From: Aureispira sp. CCB-QB1
GTDB lineage: Bacteria > Bacteroidota > Bacteroidia > Chitinophagales > Saprospiraceae
Direction of reading: 5' to 3'
DNA: 64,000 nucleotides
NCBI RefSeq assembly: GCF_000724545.1
Contig: NZ_JHBV01000020.1
Span: 83,399-147,398 of the forward strand
Positions 60,519 through 64,000 of the stretch are shown in pieces (the stretch's first letter is position 1; the number at the start of each line of letters is the position of its first letter). Made by a program: the position numbers and the translations under genes. The notes beneath the pieces are model-generated. The model did no database searches, was not told where the DNA came from, and saw nothing but the letters and a program-made list of their open reading frames with translations.

Positions 60519-61298
60519 ATGGAAATTTCTATCCCTACTCCCTGTGCCGAAGACTGGAACAAAATGACACCTTCTGAAAAGGGGCGATTCTGTACCAATT
60601 GCCAGAAACAAGTCATCAATTTTAAAGGAATGGCACCTGAAACAATCAAGCACTTTTTAGAGGCTCAAACAGGTTCTATTTGTGGTCGTTTTTCAACACA
60701 TCAATTAGAAACCTTTAATGCTGCTTACCAAGAATTGCCAACTCCTTCTAATATTAAACAGTGGACAATGGCAACCATTCTAGCAGGTATGACAACCTTA
60801 ACTACTATTGCTCAAGATGTCTCTTCTGTTCTCCCCACCTCTTCTCCTATAATTTCCCAGACTGCAATAATGCCTGTATCAAACAGTCAAGTAACTCAAA
60901 CAATAACTACTAGTGATACTTCGGTTGTTCTTAAAGGACAAATTATTGATGCTGAAAATGATGAGGGAATTCCTTTTGCCTCAATTGTTGTTTTAGGTAC
61001 TAAAATTGGAACATCGAGTGACTTTGATGGGCATTTTATCCTCCGTATTCCCAAATCTTCAGAAGCCATTACTCTACAAACTCAATTTATAGGTTATGAA
61101 ACTAGCACACATACTATTGTTCCAGACTCCAACCATGCTCATCTGACCATAAAGTTAGAACAAGACCTTGCTATTCTCGGTATAGTGGGAGGACTTGTTG
61201 TTGATAAGAAACAGCTAAAAGCTAATAAACGTGCTCACCGAAAAGCCGCTCGATTAGAACGAAAAAGAAAAAAAGCATTGTCCAAAAAACAGCCGTAA
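60519..61298 (+). CDS. CarboxypepD_reg-like membrane protein with N-terminal Cys motif
   Basis: Protein of 259 residues. The first 70 residues have the Bacteroidota pattern IPTPCAEDWNKMTPSEKGRFC-TNCQKQVINF (in parts) and end with CGRF..HQLETF, a cytoplasmic cysteine-rich region. A membrane segment (WTMATILAGMTTLTTIA) follows, then a carboxypeptidase-D-regulatory-like beta domain at about 135-215 (VVLKGQIIDAENDEGIPFAS, DGHFILRIP), and a basic tail (RAHRKAARLERKRKKAL). The ATG at 60519 is preferred over 60477 because the family begins at this Met. A role in sensing or anchoring is possible; no direct evidence. Confidence 0.75.
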   Translation: MEISIPTPCAEDWNKMTPSEKGRFCTNCQKQVINFKGMAPETIKHFLEAQTGSICGRFSTHQLETFNAAYQELPTPSNIKQWTMATILAGMTTLTTIAQDVSSVLPTSSPIISQTAIMPVSNSQVTQTITTSDTSVVLKGQIIDAENDEGIPFASIVVLGTKIGTSSDFDGHFILRIPKSSEAITLQTQFIGYETSTHTIVPDSNHAHLTIKLEQDLAILGIVGGLVVDKKQLKANKRAHRKAARLERKRKKALSKKQP

Positions 61299-61347
61299 AA
61301 TTTGTCTATCTCAGGCTTAATTTTTTTATATAAAACGAAAAGTAGTG

Positions 61348-62760
61348 CTACTTCATCAATTTATTTACTTGTTCGATTAACCACTCCTTTGACAATGGGT
61401 TCTGAGCGATTTCCTGTTTTAATTTTTTCAATGCTTGTTTATCATAAGGGTTGACAACAACTAATCGACGTACTAGCCGAATAAATATTCTGTACATTTC
61501 ATAGACCTTAATCATCTTTGCATTTCGCTGCAAATAAGCATCACAGGTATTTAAGAATGAAAGTAATATATCCAGTAACCCCATCTCATAGTATATCTTG
61601 ATTTGGATATTTTTAATGGCTATATTTAAGAATAAATCGTCAAATTCTGTTTGACTCAGCAATTGAAGTGCCTTTTCGTTTTCTCCTTTTTCATAGGCTA
61701 AAAGTAATTGCACAAAACGATGATAATTTGATCGGTGCTCCTCTTCTACCAAGTAGGTATACTCTTTTATAAATTGCTCGACCCAATCAATCTCTCTCAA
61801 CAACAACCCTAAAGAGACGATATTTTTATACGAAAAACGATCTAACACGCCATACTCTAGTAACCAGTCATTTTGTATACCTAACTGGTACAAAGCAAAC
61901 AACTTGTTTCTAAATAAGACATCCGATGTTGTATTAACTTTTCGGATACAATAATTAATTGCAATATGGTAGATATTTAAAATATACTCTCGTTGTACTT
62001 TGCCTTGTGCTTTTAATAACAAGTCGCTGAGTGTATAGAAATAACTATTATCTTCTGTAAAAGTAGCACATCGGTAAGCATTATAATAAAGTTGTACTGC
62101 AAAAATATCTTTATACGTTCCTTCTTCTATAACTTTCAAAACCTCTTCCAAAAACAGTACTTTATAGTTGTTTCGACGATCAATATGATGTGTATTAGCT
62201 GCAACACAAGCATTCTCTAAAACCTCTAGAACCATTAGTATCGAGTGGGTTTCTAACAATGCAGGAATATTATGCGCTCCAATTCTGTCTTTACGAGTAA
62301 AAAAATAAAATTTCTTTAGTTCTAAATCATGGTAATGATAGTAATAACGTTGGTCTCGAAGAGTCTGTTTTTCTTGCAGCGTTTCCATTTTTTTCAGCTC
62401 TCGCACTAGCAATTTATTCAAATTTCGTTCTTCGTAAAAGTCTATTAGGTGTTTTTTTTGTAAAATCTTATTTTTTCTTTGCATTAAAAACCCGACAAAA
62501 TCTTCTAGCAGCCCTACCCCTAAAGACATCAGATGACGCAAACGTAAATCATCGTATTCTTTTGTTGGGTAAATAGCTTTAAAAACCTTTTCTTTAGCTA
62601 AAACTCGAGTTGTTATTTTCTTCTTACTAAATAGGAAATCAAACAGTTGGACAACTTCTGAATGTTGATTGTGCACAGGCGAGCAAACCCATTTTTTCAA
62701 CAAGGTCTTTTCCTCTTTATTTAAGGCACTATATAATTGTATTAATTTGCTATTAATCAT
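61348..62760 (-). CDS. Hypothetical helical protein
   Basis: Unrecognised protein of 470 residues. Predicted almost entirely helical, no signal peptide or membrane segments. The N-terminus MINSKLIQLYSALNKEEKTL and the motif LRHLMSLGVGLLEDFVGFLM are typical of a Saprospiria-type family I cannot name. Mid and C-terminal parts (YNAYRCATFTEDNSYFYTLSDLL, LLLAYEKGENEKALQLLSQTEF) have the look of degenerate TPR-like helices. It is transcribed alone and divergently from the LRR gene. Function unknown. Confidence 0.6.
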   Translation of the reverse strand: MINSKLIQLYSALNKEEKTLLKKWVCSPVHNQHSEVVQLFDFLFSKKKITTRVLAKEKVFKAIYPTKEYDDLRLRHLMSLGVGLLEDFVGFLMQRKNKILQKKHLIDFYEERNLNKLLVRELKKMETLQEKQTLRDQRYYYHYHDLELKKFYFFTRKDRIGAHNIPALLETHSILMVLEVLENACVAANTHHIDRRNNYKVLFLEEVLKVIEEGTYKDIFAVQLYYNAYRCATFTEDNSYFYTLSDLLLKAQGKVQREYILNIYHIAINYCIRKVNTTSDVLFRNKLFALYQLGIQNDWLLEYGVLDRFSYKNIVSLGLLLREIDWVEQFIKEYTYLVEEEHRSNYHRFVQLLLAYEKGENEKALQLLSQTEFDDLFLNIAIKNIQIKIYYEMGLLDILLSFLNTCDAYLQRNAKMIKVYEMYRIFIRLVRRLVVVNPYDKQALKKLKQEIAQNPLSKEWLIEQVNKLMK

Positions 62761-62899
62761 TTTAATGTGACAAAATAATCGGACAAATTATTTTTTTTGT
62801 AGTATTTTTTATTTTTCTCATCATTTATATTTGCTGCATGTCAAGTACTAATAGGTGTTGTTCGGTTACTTACTACGCTGCATGAGCCAGCAAGTTGGT

Positions 62900-62938
62900 T
62901 TTGTTACTCACTTTGGCTTTTGTGTTATTAGCAAAAGC
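62900..62938. repeat. Dispersed module, degenerate copy
   Basis: TTGTTACTCACTTTGGCTTT then TGTGTTATTAGCAAAAGC. In reverse it resembles the stretch at 36461-36484 (GCTTGTGCTAATAGCACAAA). Weak evidence of family membership; placed in the gap upstream of the LRR gene. Confidence 0.4.
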
Positions 62939-63011
62939 AAAAAACTCATAGAAGCCTAATTATCAACAACCAGACTATTAAAACTAGCCGTCAATAATTA
63001 AATAATATTTC

Positions 63012-63776
63012 ATGCTACAAAATAAAAAAATAGAAAATGATCACTTAATGAGTTTGATAAACTCTGGATGTATTTTAAATATTGAACTTGCTTTGCAACT
63101 AGCCAAAAGTCAAAATATTACTATTAACTTAACTAAATATACTAAACTTTATCGTTGGTTAAGCTACTTGGTAGAAGAACAATTTATAGATACACCTTTA
63201 TTGATGTTTCAGGAAATTTTAAGCTTGGAAGTGTTAGATTATAATTTGTCTCAATTAAAAAAAATCCCTACTTCTATTGAGTTTCTTTCTAACCTTAAAA
63301 TTCTCATTTTATCACTCAACCAATTGCGCACCTTGCCTCGAACAATTGGAAACTTATCTAGGTTGGAATCATTGTATCTCAATTTTAATCAATTAAAAAA
63401 AATTCCCACAGAACTTAAAAAATTACAACAACTAAAAAAGTTGCGACTCAACAATAATTACATTCAAAAATTCCCCAAACCCATTCTTTCTCTAGTCAAC
63501 CTAGAGCACTTGGATCTGAGTTGTAATCAAATCAAAGAACTGCCTTTAAATATTCATCAACTTTACAAGTTAAAACAATTCAATTTAAGCGGTAATCCAA
63601 TTTCAACACTTCCCCAACAAATTGGATCACTAACTGAATTGAAACAATTAACGTTGCCATCTCATTTAAAAAATAATAAGGCAACCTTCGATATTATCAA
63701 ACAACTAACGCATACCCAAGTTATATTCTCCGATTCTGTAGAATATCCTCTATCTCTAAAAAACAGCGATTACTAG
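63012..63776 (+). CDS. Leucine-rich-repeat protein
   Basis: Protein of 254 residues, no signal peptide, likely cytoplasmic. From about residue 75 to 230 the chain consists of 22-24-residue leucine-rich repeats of the bacterial type LxxLxLxxNxLxxLPxxIxxL: LKILILSLNQLRTLPRTIGN, LESLYLNFNQLKKIPTELKK, LKKLRLNNNYIQKFPKPILS, LEHLDLSCNQIKELPLNIHQ and LKQFNLSGNPISTLPQQIGS. The N-terminal 70 residues are helical. The repeats form a binding surface; the partner is unknown. Nothing is recognised from its stop to the window end. Confidence 0.85.
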   Translation: MLQNKKIENDHLMSLINSGCILNIELALQLAKSQNITINLTKYTKLYRWLSYLVEEQFIDTPLLMFQEILSLEVLDYNLSQLKKIPTSIEFLSNLKILILSLNQLRTLPRTIGNLSRLESLYLNFNQLKKIPTELKKLQQLKKLRLNNNYIQKFPKPILSLVNLEHLDLSCNQIKELPLNIHQLYKLKQFNLSGNPISTLPQQIGSLTELKQLTLPSHLKNNKATFDIIKQLTHTQVIFSDSVEYPLSLKNSDY

Positions 63777-64000
63777 TTTACATTCTTTTATTCCCAACTA
63801 TTCTAATCCTACAATCACCATTCTTCTCCAAGCTATATAATTTATTCTTGCGGATACAAATTAAGTTCAAAACGTCCTACAACTCCTAAGTTTTTTGTAT
63901 TATTGGTTATTCATTTATCCGGTAGTGATGTAGATTGTATGATAAGTTAGAAAAAAAGACAATGAAGACTATATTTGTAAGATGTGTTCAATATCTATAC

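Noticed and set aside
1..64000. Insertion sequences, prophage or integrative element
   Set aside because: No transposase, integrase or phage structural gene was recognised apart from the S74-type domain of the fibre gene, which also occurs in bacterial surface proteins.
63777..64000. Gene or RNA at the right edge
   Set aside because: Nothing with coding or structural signal is visible in these last bases.

Overview
The window is one contiguous stretch of an AT-rich bacterial chromosome from the phylum Bacteroidota, most likely a marine, Saprospiria-like organism. The evidence is the gene complement: many signal-peptide-II lipoproteins, a type IX secretion (T9SS) sorting domain, the long form of GAPDH, a LuxE-like ligase, DUF2452 and DUF4272 proteins, CHAT/TPR and DUF5106-TlpA proteins. 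TAnnTTTG promoter elements typical of the phylum also fit. No rRNA, tRNA, insertion sequence, integrase or CRISPR array was recognised.

Layout. 1-7.8 kb: a DUF4272 protein, a lipoprotein, a pentapeptide-repeat protein, guanine deaminase and two TPR proteins. 8-11 kb: a leftward set of three lipoproteins (a GHL10-like glycosidase, a CBM9-like protein and an NTF2-like protein). 11-17 kb: a MoeB/ThiF-rhodanese protein, a TrmH-type methyltransferase, a hotdog thioesterase, small membrane proteins and an ArsC/Spx-like protein. 17-22.6 kb: a rightward cluster with both subunits of a biotin-dependent acyl-CoA carboxylase and a geranylgeranyl-reductase-type flavoprotein. 22.8-30 kb: a TPR protein, a LuxE-like ligase, two related DGDG lipoproteins, a YdjM-like membrane protein and a LysM protein. 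30-36 kb: long GAPDH facing a 1075-residue TPR-CHAT protein, then a flavin-binding protein. 36-45 kb: a thioredoxin-fold lipoprotein without its cysteines, a YadA-like repeat protein with an S74-type chaperone end, a Nudix-like protein, a 2H phosphoesterase, and an oligopeptide-type solute-binding lipoprotein. 45-60 kb: Xaa-Pro aminopeptidase, three paralogous TlpA-like proteins, a T9SS-exported phosphatase, and a two-gene unit whose downstream member resembles the ADP-ribosyltransferase subunit of heat-labile enterotoxin. 60-64 kb: an NlpC/P60 hydrolase, a CarboxypepD_reg-like membrane protein and a leucine-rich-repeat protein.

Most genes sit in units of one to three. Several gene pairs overlap or abut by a few bases (9125/9128, 39059/39063, 42401/42406, 49344/49347), which suggests translational coupling. 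Convergent genes are often separated by strong hairpins.

The most unusual non-coding signal is a family of dispersed intergenic repeats. One type is a palindromic element of about 160-260 bp with an outer and an inner inverted repeat. The other is a short module of about 30 bp (consensus near ACCACGAAGTAGCAGCGCAG followed by CTAACTAA). Copies occur in at least a dozen intergenic gaps. The most interesting coding signal is the putative ADP-ribosyltransferase and its upstream partner (51.5-53.5 kb). All functional assignments come from reading the sequence without database searches.
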